Origin: DASUNQ01 sp044866775
GTDB taxonomy: Bacteria; Acidobacteriota; Thermoanaerobaculia; Multivoradales; UBA5704
Assembly (NCBI GenBank): GCA_044866775.1
Contig: JBIOUG010000195.1
Location: forward strand, 1 to 64,000
DNA: 64,000 nucleotides
Direction of reading: 5' to 3'
Numbering within the stretch: the stretch's first letter is position 1; every line of letters starts with the position of its first letter. Positions 26,187 through 34,439 of the stretch are shown here, piece by piece. The position numbers were made by a program, and so were the translations under genes. The notes under the pieces were generated by a model, which did no database searches, was not told where the DNA came from, and saw only the letters and a list, made by a program, of their open reading frames with translations.

Positions 26187-28981
26187 GGCTGCGCTCCGCG
26201 GCCGCGCGCAGCGGGCCGGCCACCGCGGCGGCGCCGGCGGCGCGACCGATACGCTTTGCCTGCGCGACCCACGTCCTCGACAACGGCCTGACCGTGGTCT
26301 TGAGCGAGGACCACTCGGTGCCGCTGGTCGCGGTCCAGGTGATGGTGCGGACCGGCTCGAAGCACGCACCGGCGGGGAAGAGCTGCCTGCCGCACCTGGT
26401 CGAGCACCTGTTCTTCCAGGGGTCGGCCCACGTCCCTCGCGCGGCGCACTTTCGGCTCATCCACGAGACCGGCGGCAGCGCCAACGCCTCCACCTGGTTC
26501 GACTGCACCAACTTCTACGAGGTCGTCCCGGCGAGCCAGCTCGATCTTGCGCTCTGGCTGGAGGCGGACCGCATGGGGTTCCTGGCCTCCGGCCTGACGC
26601 AGAGGAGCTTCGACAACCAGCGCGAGGTCATGCGCCACGAGTGGCGCCAGAACCACCGTAATCAACCCTACGGCGTGGCGATCGAGACGCTGCTCCGCAC
26701 CGCCTTCGCCGCCGGCCATCCCTACGCCAACCCGCCGGCGGGCCGGGTCGAAGAGCTGGACCGCGTGTCGCTCGACGACGTCGCGGACTTCTGGGAGCGC
26801 CACTACGGCCCGAGCAACGCCGTGCTCGTCCTGTGCGGCGATCTGGACGCCACGGACGCGCTGGCGCGGGTGCGGCACTATTTCGGCCACCTCGATCCCC
26901 GGCAGGCTCCGACCCGGCCGGCGGCGCCACCCGACCGGGCGGCCGGCGAACGGCGGGCGACGATCGCGGACCGCGTCCATGCGCCGAGGCTCTACGTGCT
27001 CCACGAGGCGCCGTCCTTCCGCGAGCCCGAGTACGAGGCGGCCGACGCCCTGACCGTCCTGCTCTCCCAGGGACGGAGCGCCCGGCTGCAGCGTGAGCTG
27101 GTGGTCGAGCGGCGCGTCGCCTCCGACGTCGCGAGCTTCGTCTGGCCGACGGTGGAGGTCGGACTGCTCTTCGTCGTGGTGACCGGCCTGCCGGGCGCCT
27201 CGATCGAGGATCTCGAGGCCGCGCTCGACGACAGTTGCGGCGCTCTCGTCCACGACGGCGTGCAGCCCGCGGAGCTGGAGCGGAGCCTCACCTGGGGGCG
27301 GCTCGCCCTCATCTCGCAGCTCAACCGCGTCGCCGGACGGGCGGATGCCTTCGCCCACGCCACCACGCTCAGGGGCGATGCCGGCTACGTGAACGAGGCG
27401 TTCGCCCGCTACGCGGCCGTGACCGCGCCCGACCTCGAGCGCGTGGCGCAGAGGGTCCTCCGCCCGGGTCGCCGGACGATGCTGCGGGTCGTGCCGGAGA
27501 CGACGCAACCGCGCCGCGTGCCGGCCGGCGTCCAGGCGCCGGGCGGCGGCCGGTGGGCGACGCCGGAGAGTCCCGCGGTGGCCTCGACCTCGACCGGGGC
27601 GCCGGAGGCCGCCGGCGCCGGCGCTCCGGAGCCGGGTCGCCGGCGCCCGCCGCCGACCGGCGCGGACCGGCCGCTGCGCCTGCCGCCGGTCTTCAGGCGC
27701 GAGCTGCCGAACGGCCTGCGCATCCAGGTCGCGCCGCGCCGGGGCCTTCCCGAGGTGGTCCTGTGCCTGGTGTTCGAGGCCGGCTCCGCGGCGGAGCCCG
27801 TCGAGCAGAGCGGTCTGGCGGACCTCACCGCCCGCCTGCTGACCCAGGGCGCCGGCGACCGTGACGCGATCGAGCTGGCGCAGTGGTCGGATCGGCTCGG
27901 CCTGGTCATGCCGGTCGGCGTCGATCACGACGTGGCGCACCTCGCCCTGCACTGTCTGAGCGAGGTCTTCGAGGATGCGGTCGAGCTGCTCGCGACCGTC
28001 GTGCAGCGGCCCCGGTTCGAGCCCGCGGCCGTGCAGCGGACCGTCGCCGAGCGCATGGCGGTGCTGCTCGGCAGGCAACGCCAGCCGGGGGCCGTGGCCG
28101 ACGAGACCCTCCTGGCGACCCTCTACGGCGAGCATCCCTACGGCCGCCCCAGCGCCGGCTCGCCGGCGGCCATCGGGCGGCTGCAGCCAGCCGCGGCGAG
28201 CGACTTCCACCGCGCGCACTGCGGCGCGCGGCACGCCGTGCTCGCGGTCTGCGGGGACGTCGATCCGGTCGCGGCGCTGGAGACGCTCGAGCGCCGGTTC
28301 GCGGGGTGGCACGGGGGAGAGGGTCGCCGCGCGATCGCCGTCGCCCCCAGCGACGGCGCCGGCGGTCCGCGGGTCGTCCTCGTCGATCGCCCCGGCAGCC
28401 CGCAGACGGAGATCCGCATCGGCGCGGTCACCACGCCCTATCGCTCAGCGGACACGCTGCCGCTGCTGGTCGCCGACGCGATCTTGGGAGGGAGCTTCAG
28501 CTCGCGCATCAATCTCAAGCTGCGCGAGGAGAAGGGCTGGTCGTACGGGGCACGCACCCGGCTGCGGATGCGGCGCGCCGCCGCGCCCTGGCTGCTGCAG
28601 GCGGCGGTGGAGCCGCGGCTCGCGACGGCAGCCGTCGCGGAGCTGCTCGCGGAGATCCGTGGCCTGCGCGAGCGCCCGCCGGGCGCCGAAGAGATGCGCC
28701 TGGCGCGGCAGTCGCTGGCCTGCTCGCTTTACTCGAAGTTCGAGACCAACGGCCAGATCGCGCGCCAGATGGGCACCGCCGTGGCGTACGACCTGCCGGA
28801 CGGCTACTGGGAGAGCTATGCGCGCGACGTCGCGTCGGTCACGCGCGATCAGGTGCTCGTGGTCGCCGAGCGCTACCTCGCCGAGCACCGGCTGGCGATC
28901 GTCGCGGTCGGCGACGCCGGCGCCGTGGAGGGCGACCTCGAGCGGTTCGGGCCGGTGGAGATCCTGAGCACCCGCCCATGA
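26183..28981 (+). CDS. M16 family zinc metallopeptidase, double domain
   Basis: A 932-residue protein with two M16 modules. The first carries the inverted zinc motif HLVEH (His71, Glu74, His75) with a distal Glu near residue 150 (NQREVMRHEW). A Pro/Gly/Ala-rich linker (about 440-490) joins it to the second module, which has no HxxEH (GLADLTARLL in its place) but keeps the later conserved FSSRINLKLREEKGWSYGARTR. One active and one inactive half is the usual M16 clamshell. In subtilosin and some other RiPP clusters M16 enzymes mature the precursor, so leader cleavage is the inferred role. Start overlaps the ABC gene (ATGA). Confidence 0.88.
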   Translation: MRLRSAAARSGPATAAAPAARPIRFACATHVLDNGLTVVLSEDHSVPLVAVQVMVRTGSKHAPAGKSCLPHLVEHLFFQGSAHVPRAAHFRLIHETGGSANASTWFDCTNFYEVVPASQLDLALWLEADRMGFLASGLTQRSFDNQREVMRHEWRQNHRNQPYGVAIETLLRTAFAAGHPYANPPAGRVEELDRVSLDDVADFWERHYGPSNAVLVLCGDLDATDALARVRHYFGHLDPRQAPTRPAAPPDRAAGERRATIADRVHAPRLYVLHEAPSFREPEYEAADALTVLLSQGRSARLQRELVVERRVASDVASFVWPTVEVGLLFVVVTGLPGASIEDLEAALDDSCGALVHDGVQPAELERSLTWGRLALISQLNRVAGRADAFAHATTLRGDAGYVNEAFARYAAVTAPDLERVAQRVLRPGRRTMLRVVPETTQPRRVPAGVQAPGGGRWATPESPAVASTSTGAPEAAGAGAPEPGRRRPPPTGADRPLRLPPVFRRELPNGLRIQVAPRRGLPEVVLCLVFEAGSAAEPVEQSGLADLTARLLTQGAGDRDAIELAQWSDRLGLVMPVGVDHDVAHLALHCLSEVFEDAVELLATVVQRPRFEPAAVQRTVAERMAVLLGRQRQPGAVADETLLATLYGEHPYGRPSAGSPAAIGRLQPAAASDFHRAHCGARHAVLAVCGDVDPVAALETLERRFAGWHGGEGRRAIAVAPSDGAGGPRVVLVDRPGSPQTEIRIGAVTTPYRSADTLPLLVADAILGGSFSSRINLKLREEKGWSYGARTRLRMRRAAAPWLLQAAVEPRLATAAVAELLAEIRGLRERPPGAEEMRLARQSLACSLYSKFETNGQIARQMGTAVAYDLPDGYWESYARDVASVTRDQVLVVAERYLAEHRLAIVAVGDAGAVEGDLERFGPVEILSTRP

Positions 28982-30765
28982 CGGTTGCTGCAATGCCGGA
29001 CACGCCTGTGATCGCCGAAGCCACGCGGGGGCGGCACACCCTGTTCCGCGGCGTCAGGGTCTTCGACGGCCGCGAGGTGAGCGCCGCCGATTCGGTACGG
29101 GTCGTCGACGACCGGATCGTCGAGGTCGGCAGGAGCCTCTCCGCGCCATCCGAGGCGCTGGTCGTCGCGGGCGAGGACCGGACTCTCCTGCCGGGCTTGA
29201 TCGACGGCCACCTCCACATCGTGGCGCGCGAGGCGCTGAGCCATCTGCTCGCCTTCGGCGTCACCACCGTCTTCGACATGTACATGGACGTCGACCTGCT
29301 CGCGGCGCTGCGGCAGGAACCGGCGACGACGGCAGGCTCGCCGCGGGCGGACTTTTACTCCGCCGGGCCTCTGGTCACCGCTCCCGGAGGGCACGGCACG
29401 GAGTACAACCTCCCGGTCGCGGCGATCGAAGGTCCGGCGGAGGCCGAGGCGCTGATCGACGAGCTGATCGCCGCCGGCGCCGACTACATCAAGATCGTCT
29501 ACGACGACGGCGCGCAGTACGGCCTCTCCTTCCCGACGATCACGACCGAGACGATGGTGGCCCTGGTCACGGCGGCCCACGCTCGCGGCCGGATGGTCGT
29601 CGCCCACGTCGGCACCCTCGCGGGCGCCCGCGCGGCGATCGCGGCCCAGGTCGACGGTCTGGCGCACGTGTTCCTCGATCGAATGCCCGATCCGGGCTTC
29701 GGCGAGCTCGCGGCCCGGCATCGCGTCTTCGTGTCGCCGACGCTCAGCTCGCTGCTGAGCGTGACCGGCGTGGCGCCGGGGGCCGAGCTCGCCGACGATC
29801 CGGCGGTCGTGCCCTGGCTCTCGGAGCGCTCGCGCATGAACCTCCGGCACGCCTACCCGGCGCCCACGGGCGTGTCCATCTCCTACGCGGTCGCCGAGGA
29901 AGCCGTGCGCCAGCTCCAGGCGGCCGGCGTCCGGCTGCTGGTCGGCTCCGACGTCCCCAATCCCGGCACGGCGTACGGCGCGACGACGCACGGCGAGCTC
30001 GAGCTGCTCGTCCGCGCCGGTCTCCGCCCCATCGACGCCCTGCGGGCGGCGACGTCGACGCCGGCGGACCTGCTCCATCTCGACGACCGGGGCAGGATCG
30101 CTCCGGGGAAGACCGCGGACCTCCTCCTGGTCGAGGGTGACCCGACGCAGGACATCGCCGCGACGCGCTCGATCGTCGGGGTGTGGAAGCGCGGCGTGAC
30201 GATCGACCGCGACGCGCTGCGCGCGCCCGCGAGCGCCGGCGCCCGGCCGTCGAGCGCGCCACTCGCGGGCTCGCTCCTGGTGAGCGACTTCGACGCGGGC
30301 GCGGCGACGTCGGAGTTCGGCTGCGGCTGGGCGACCTCGACCGACCGCATCATCGGGGGCGCGTCCGTCGCGACCTTCGACGTCTGCCCGGGGGGAGCGC
30401 AGGGGACGCCCTGGTGCCTCGAGATCAGCGGCGAGATCCGCGACGGCGCGCCCTTCGCCTGGGCCGGCGCCGTGTTCTTCCCCGGCGCCGCGCCGCTCGC
30501 GCCCGCCGACCTGTCGCGGGCCCGCGCGATCACCTTCTGGGCGCGGGGAGACGGCCGGCGCAGCCGGGTGATCCTGTTCTCCAAAGCGCTCGGGATGGTG
30601 CCCATCATCCAGTCCTTCGACCCGCCTCGAGATTGGACGCAGTTCCACTTCCCCTTGCGCAGCTTCAGCGGCATGGACGGCCACGACCTCACCGGCGTCC
30701 TCTTCTCCGGCGGCCCGGAGCGCGGGCCGTTCCGGTTCTGGATCGACGACGTGCGGTTCGAGTGA
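28978..30765 (+). CDS. Amidohydrolase fused to CIA30-like domain
   Basis: A 595-residue protein. Residues 20-420 form an amidohydrolase/imidazolonepropionase-type metal hydrolase: GLIDGHLHIVAR (HxH metal ligands, about residue 79), the DYIKIVYDDG Lys, AHVGTLAG, and the Asp in VGSDVPNPG (about 325). A C-terminal region (about 440-595; LVSDFDAGAATSEFGCGWAT, ending FWIDDVRFE) resembles the CIA30/NADH-ubiquinone intermediate-associated, galactose-binding-like fold. Start overlaps the M16 stop (ATGA), so it belongs to the RiPP operon. It may hydrolyse an amide in the product or degrade it for immunity. The fusion is unusual. Confidence 0.85.
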   Translation: MTVAAMPDTPVIAEATRGRHTLFRGVRVFDGREVSAADSVRVVDDRIVEVGRSLSAPSEALVVAGEDRTLLPGLIDGHLHIVAREALSHLLAFGVTTVFDMYMDVDLLAALRQEPATTAGSPRADFYSAGPLVTAPGGHGTEYNLPVAAIEGPAEAEALIDELIAAGADYIKIVYDDGAQYGLSFPTITTETMVALVTAAHARGRMVVAHVGTLAGARAAIAAQVDGLAHVFLDRMPDPGFGELAARHRVFVSPTLSSLLSVTGVAPGAELADDPAVVPWLSERSRMNLRHAYPAPTGVSISYAVAEEAVRQLQAAGVRLLVGSDVPNPGTAYGATTHGELELLVRAGLRPIDALRAATSTPADLLHLDDRGRIAPGKTADLLLVEGDPTQDIAATRSIVGVWKRGVTIDRDALRAPASAGARPSSAPLAGSLLVSDFDAGAATSEFGCGWATSTDRIIGGASVATFDVCPGGAQGTPWCLEISGEIRDGAPFAWAGAVFFPGAAPLAPADLSRARAITFWARGDGRRSRVILFSKALGMVPIIQSFDPPRDWTQFHFPLRSFSGMDGHDLTGVLFSGGPERGPFRFWIDDVRFE

Positions 30766-30793
30766 GCTCGCCGTCGCCGAGACGCCGGCGAGC

Positions 30794-31618
30794 TCAGGAC
30801 CGGCTCACTGAGGTCACTTGCGGCGGGCGCGAGCCGGCTCGCTCCTCACCCGTCGACTCGGCGATCCCGCTCCCCAGCCGCCCGCTCTTCTTCAGCCAGC
30901 GCGCCAGGAGGTACGCCGGGACCAGCGCCGCCCAGAGGAGGAGCGCCAGGGTGAGCGTGCCCCGCTCGCCGGCCGCGCCGAGGCGGCGATAGTCGTCCCA
31001 CGCCAGCAAGCCCAGGACCGCGCTGGCGCCGGCGAAGGTGGCGCCGTACTCCTTGCGCACCAGGCGCCGCCAATCGAAGCGCATACCGGCGATCGTCCGC
31101 CGCAGGCCGCGGAGGGCCGGCAGGAAGCGGTTCACCCGTCGGCAGTAGTCCTCGTAGGCGCTGCCGAAGCGGCCGCGCAGGAACTCCTCTTCTGCGGCGA
31201 CGATCGCCAGGTAGGCGAAGGCGAAGAACGGGACCCCCACGACGTAGCAGAGCAGCGAGTTGTGGATCAGGCAGAACCCGACCAGGGCGAGGAAGTTCCC
31301 CAGATAGAGCGGGTTGCGCGAGTGGGCGAAGAGCCCTTCGACGACCAGGGCGTCGGCGTGGATCTTCTTGTCGAGGCCGCCGCGGCGAATGTAGGCGAGG
31401 CCGATGACCAGGGCGCGCAGGAGCTGGCCGGAGAAGGCGTTCGCGATGCCGGCCGCATCGAGAGCGCGGTCCCAGCGCCGGCTGCCGAAGAGGGTCCCCG
31501 GCGCGCTGGCCGCGACGAGGCCGAGAAAGACGAGCGGGAAGAGGGCGTCGCGGTAGCGGAAGAAAAACCTGCCGCAGCCGACCAGGAGCCGGTGCCAGGC
31601 GCTCGCGGTCCGCTTCAT
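30794..31618 (-). CDS. Isoprenylcysteine carboxyl methyltransferase-like membrane protein
   Basis: A 274-residue membrane protein with about six hydrophobic segments. The ICMT/PEMT-like SAM-binding motif is visible as LFAHSRNPLYLGNFLALVG (about residues 108-126), followed by EEEFLRGRFGSAYEDYCRRV, the usual C-terminal motif. The start at ATG 31618 overlaps the stop of the upstream cmoA-like gene. Substrates of such bacterial enzymes are mostly unknown (lipids, isoprenoids or thiols). It converges on the RiPP operon with only 28 nt between stops. Confidence 0.83.
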   Translation of the reverse strand: MKRTASAWHRLLVGCGRFFFRYRDALFPLVFLGLVAASAPGTLFGSRRWDRALDAAGIANAFSGQLLRALVIGLAYIRRGGLDKKIHADALVVEGLFAHSRNPLYLGNFLALVGFCLIHNSLLCYVVGVPFFAFAYLAIVAAEEEFLRGRFGSAYEDYCRRVNRFLPALRGLRRTIAGMRFDWRRLVRKEYGATFAGASAVLGLLAWDDYRRLGAAGERGTLTLALLLWAALVPAYLLARWLKKSGRLGSGIAESTGEERAGSRPPQVTSVSRS

Positions 31619-32391
31619 TTGACCGCCGCGATGCCGCAGAAGTTGTACCACTTGAAGAACACGTCCATCTTCTCGAACCCCTCGCTCCGCAACAGCTCCT
31701 TGTTCTCCTCCAGGCGGTAGGGGATGAGCACGTTCTCGAGCGCCTCGCGCTTCTGCGCGATCTCCAGCTCGCTGTAGCCGTGGCGCCGCTTCAGCTCGTA
31801 GTAATGCTTGATGAACAACCGGTTGAAGGTCGAGTCCTTGCCCAGGACCTTCTCAACCAGGAGCAGGCAGCCGTTCTCGACCATGCCCTGGCGGATCGCC
31901 CGGATCAGCCGGTGGCGGTAGAGGGGCCGGATGAACTGCAGGGTCAGCACCAGCAGGACGACCGAGGCGTCGCGCAGCTCGATGCCGCGGTTGAGGTCGG
32001 CGCAACGCAGCTCGTAGGGGCGCTGCCAGCCGGCCTCGGCCAGCTTGCGGCCGGCGATGTCCAGCATCTCCTGCGAGAAGTCGATGCCCACGAAGCGGAC
32101 GTCGAGATCGGGAGGGAGGAGCTTCTCGATCGCCAGGAACGTGGTGCCGGTCGAGCACCCGAGGTCGTAGATCGCCGTGCCCTCCTGCGCGAAGTCCGCC
32201 GCTAGCTCGCCGAGCAGCCGCTGGATCTCGTCGTAGAGCGGCACCGAGCGGCCCAGCATGTCGTCGAAGACGACCGCGGTCTCGGCCCCGAAGTTGAAGT
32301 CCTCGATCTTCGGCTGTGGCGCGGCGAACAGTCGGTCGGGGGCCTTGCCCGGCGGCGGCGGCGAGGTCGTGGTCTCGTCTCCCTTAGCCAT
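31615..32391 (-). CDS. cmoA: CmoA-like carboxy-SAM synthase family methyltransferase
   Basis: A 258-residue class I methyltransferase. It has AIYDLGCSTGTTFLAIEK (motif I), VGIDFSQEMLDIA (motif II) and LTLQFIRP, and the C-terminal HGYSELEIAQKREALENVLI, which is diagnostic of CmoA. CmoA makes carboxy-SAM from SAM and prephenate for tRNA wobble uridine modification with CmoB. No cmoB is in the window, but the upstream gene makes the shikimate-pathway entry enzyme, and prephenate is its downstream product. Start ATG 32391 overlaps that gene's 3' end. A different methyl-transfer role with the ICMT-like neighbour is possible. Confidence 0.82.
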   Translation of the reverse strand: MAKGDETTTSPPPPGKAPDRLFAAPQPKIEDFNFGAETAVVFDDMLGRSVPLYDEIQRLLGELAADFAQEGTAIYDLGCSTGTTFLAIEKLLPPDLDVRFVGIDFSQEMLDIAGRKLAEAGWQRPYELRCADLNRGIELRDASVVLLVLTLQFIRPLYRHRLIRAIRQGMVENGCLLLVEKVLGKDSTFNRLFIKHYYELKRRHGYSELEIAQKREALENVLIPYRLEENKELLRSEGFEKMDVFFKWYNFCGIAAVK

Positions 32392-33481
32392 GGCGACTCC
32401 TCTCGAAGGCGTGGAGGCCAAGGCCGGCGAGCAGCTCCGAGCAGGCCCGCAGATCGAGCTGCTGGTTGCCGTCCGACAGCGCCGCCTCGGGGCGAGGGTG
32501 GACCTCGATCATCAGCCCGTCGGCCCCGGCCGCCAGCGCCGCGCGGCTGCAGGGCAGCATGATGTCCGTGCGGCCGAGGGCGTGGGTAAGGTCGGCGATG
32601 ACCGGCAGCGACGTCTCCTGCTTGAGCAGCGCGATGGCCGCGATGTCGAGCGTGTTGCGGGTCGCGGTCTCGAAGGTCCGGATGCCGCGCTCGCAGAGCA
32701 CGACGGCCTCGTTGCCCTGCGCCAGCACGTACTCCGCCGCCAGCAGCAGCTCCTCCACGGTGGCCATGAAGCCGCGCTTGAGGAGCACCGGTTTGCCGAG
32801 GCGGCCGATCGCCTTCAACAGCTCGGTGTTGTACATGTTGCGCGCCCCGACCTGGAGCATGTCGACGTGCGCGGCGACGAGCTCGAGGCTGGAGGTGTCG
32901 AGCACCTCGGTGACGGTGGCGAGGCCGTGGCGGAGGGCGCAGTCGCGGAGGATCCGCAGCCCCTCCTCACGCAGCCCCTGGAAGGCGTAGGGGCTGGTCC
33001 GCGGCTTGAAGGCACCGGCGCGCAGGATCTTGGCCCCGGGAAGCGCCGCGATGAAGGTGGCGACCTCCTCCATCTGCTGCGGCGTCTCGACCGAGCAGGG
33101 GCCGGCGAAGAGCACGGGAGCGCCGCCGCCGATCGCGACGTTACCGACCCGGATCCCGCCCGGGGGCACCAGGTCTCGCCGCCGGACGTGCAGGGACTGC
33201 CGGCGCTCCCGTTCCTGGATCCCGAGCGAGACCCGGAAGATGGTCTTGAAGATCTCCCGCACGTCCTCGGCCGCCAGGGGACCCGCGCCCGCGGGCATGA
33301 GACGCAGCATCTCGTCCTCGCGCTGCGGGTCGTATCCCTCCAGACCCTGGCGCTGCTTGACCTGCGCGATCTCGAGCACGATCCCGGCGCGCCGCTGGAG
33401 GAGCGCGAGGATGTCGAGGTTGACGTCGTCGACCCGACGCCGCAGCTCGGTGAGGTCGCTTGGGTTCTCTCTCGTCGCCAT
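32384..33481 (-). CDS. aroF: Chorismate mutase / DAHP synthase (AroAI-beta type)
   Basis: A 365-residue bifunctional enzyme. Residues 5-95 are an AroQ chorismate mutase (LRRRVDDVNLDILALLQRRA, later REDEMLRL). Residues 110-350 form a KDPG-aldolase-like DAHP synthase condensing PEP and erythrose-4-phosphate: FAGPCSVET, GAFKPRTSPYAFQG, VLLKRGFMAT, CERGIRTFE and the metal-binding EVHP. The mutase domain usually serves as the allosteric chorismate/prephenate sensor. First gene of the minus-strand trio; the next gene starts inside its last codons. Confidence 0.93.
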   Translation of the reverse strand: MATRENPSDLTELRRRVDDVNLDILALLQRRAGIVLEIAQVKQRQGLEGYDPQREDEMLRLMPAGAGPLAAEDVREIFKTIFRVSLGIQERERRQSLHVRRRDLVPPGGIRVGNVAIGGGAPVLFAGPCSVETPQQMEEVATFIAALPGAKILRAGAFKPRTSPYAFQGLREEGLRILRDCALRHGLATVTEVLDTSSLELVAAHVDMLQVGARNMYNTELLKAIGRLGKPVLLKRGFMATVEELLLAAEYVLAQGNEAVVLCERGIRTFETATRNTLDIAAIALLKQETSLPVIADLTHALGRTDIMLPCSRAALAAGADGLMIEVHPRPEAALSDGNQQLDLRACSELLAGLGLHAFERSRHG

Positions 33482-33595
33482 CGTCCCCGGCGCCGCGCAG
33501 CGCGCCCCGAGGGAGCGCCCCCGCCTCCCGAGCGAGGCTCTCCCCCACTCGTCGCTAGGAGGCGCATCGAGCGCGAATCCTTCGCGCCAGCCGCC

Positions 33596-33631
33596 TTGAC
33601 CTGTCAGGGTTGGTCATCTAAGATGACCAAC
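33596..33631 (+). promoter_or_regulatory. Promoter with palindromic operator for the TA pair
   Basis: TTGACC (33596-33601) and TAAGAT (33619-33624) are separated by the ideal 17 nt. A perfect 23-nt palindrome, GTTGGTCATCT-A-AGATGACCAAC (33609-33631), covers the spacer and -10. The Phd antitoxin encoded 18 nt downstream would be expected to bind here and repress the operon. Confidence 0.82.
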
Positions 33632-33648
33632 ACAAGGGAGGCACGGAG

Positions 33649-33873
33649 ATGGCGCAGTTCAACATCGCCGAGGCCAAGGCCCAGTTCTCCGCCCTCGTGC
33701 AGCGGGCCTTGATGGGGGAAGAGGTGATCATCGCCCGGGACAACAAGCCCGTCCTGCGCCTCGTGCCCGTGAGGGAGTCGCAGCACCCCCGGCAGCCCGG
33801 CACCGCTCAGGGGGCGGTCTGGATGGCGCCGGATTTCGATGCGACTCCAGAGGCCTTCGAGGAGTACCTCTGA
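33649..33873 (+). CDS. Phd/YefM family antitoxin
   Basis: A 74-residue antitoxin. The N-terminal MAQFNIAEAKAQFSALVQRA and VIIARDNKPVLRLVPV are the classic Phd/YefM DNA-binding domain; the C-terminal 25 residues (WMAPDFDATPEAFEEYL) would wrap the toxin. AAGGGAGG lies upstream of ATG 33649. The TGA stop overlaps the toxin's proposed start. Autoregulation through the palindrome at 33609-33631 is expected. Confidence 0.92.
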   Translation: MAQFNIAEAKAQFSALVQRALMGEEVIIARDNKPVLRLVPVRESQHPRQPGTAQGAVWMAPDFDATPEAFEEYL

Positions 33874-34259
33874 GGCGCCTGCTGCTGGACACCCACACGT
33901 TTCTGTGGTGGGTGAGCGATGCGCGGGAGCTGACTCGGAAGGCGCGCAAGGCGATCGCCGATCCGGAGGCCGACTGCTGGCTGAGCCTCGTGAGCTGCTG
34001 GGAGATGGCGATCAAGCAGAGTCTCGGCAAGCTGCGGCTGCCCGCTCCGCTGGAGCGTTTCCTCCCCGAGCAGATGGCCGCGAACGGCTTCCAGCAGCTC
34101 GAGATCGATTTCCGCCACGTGGCCCAGGTGGCGACCCTCCCCTTCCATCACCGAGATCCTTTTGATCGCTTGCTGGTAGCGCAGGCGGTGGTGGAAGAGC
34201 TGACTCTGGTGTCGGCCGATCCGGTCTTCGACGCGTACGGCGTGACGCGCCTCTGGTGA
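33870..34259 (+). CDS. PIN-domain toxin, probable CTG start
   Basis: A 129-residue type II toxin RNase. The conserved opening LRRLLLDTHTFLWWV contains the first catalytic Asp (residue 7). Further motifs are SCWEMAIKQSLGKLRLP and HHRDPFDRLLVAQA, followed by VSADPVFDAYGV. The first ordinary start (GTG 33912) would delete the catalytic Asp. No ATG, GTG or TTG precedes the motif in frame, but a CTG at 33870 overlaps the antitoxin stop as CTGA, copying the usual ATGA arrangement. CTG initiation by translational coupling is therefore proposed. Confidence 0.87.
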   Translation: MRRLLLDTHTFLWWVSDARELTRKARKAIADPEADCWLSLVSCWEMAIKQSLGKLRLPAPLERFLPEQMAANGFQQLEIDFRHVAQVATLPFHHRDPFDRLLVAQAVVEELTLVSADPVFDAYGVTRLW

Positions 34260-34439
34260 GCGGAGGCGTCTTTGCTGTATGTGACGGGGTGCGGACCACG
34301 ACGATTTCAACGGATCTGTTCGGAGATCAAGCGTTGAAGTCACTGGTCTTGGACTGCTGATGGCTGTGCCCTTCTCAGCCTGGACTCAGAGCCGCTCCGT
34401 CCCATCAATGGGCACGAACACCGGTGCGCCCGCTGCCTC

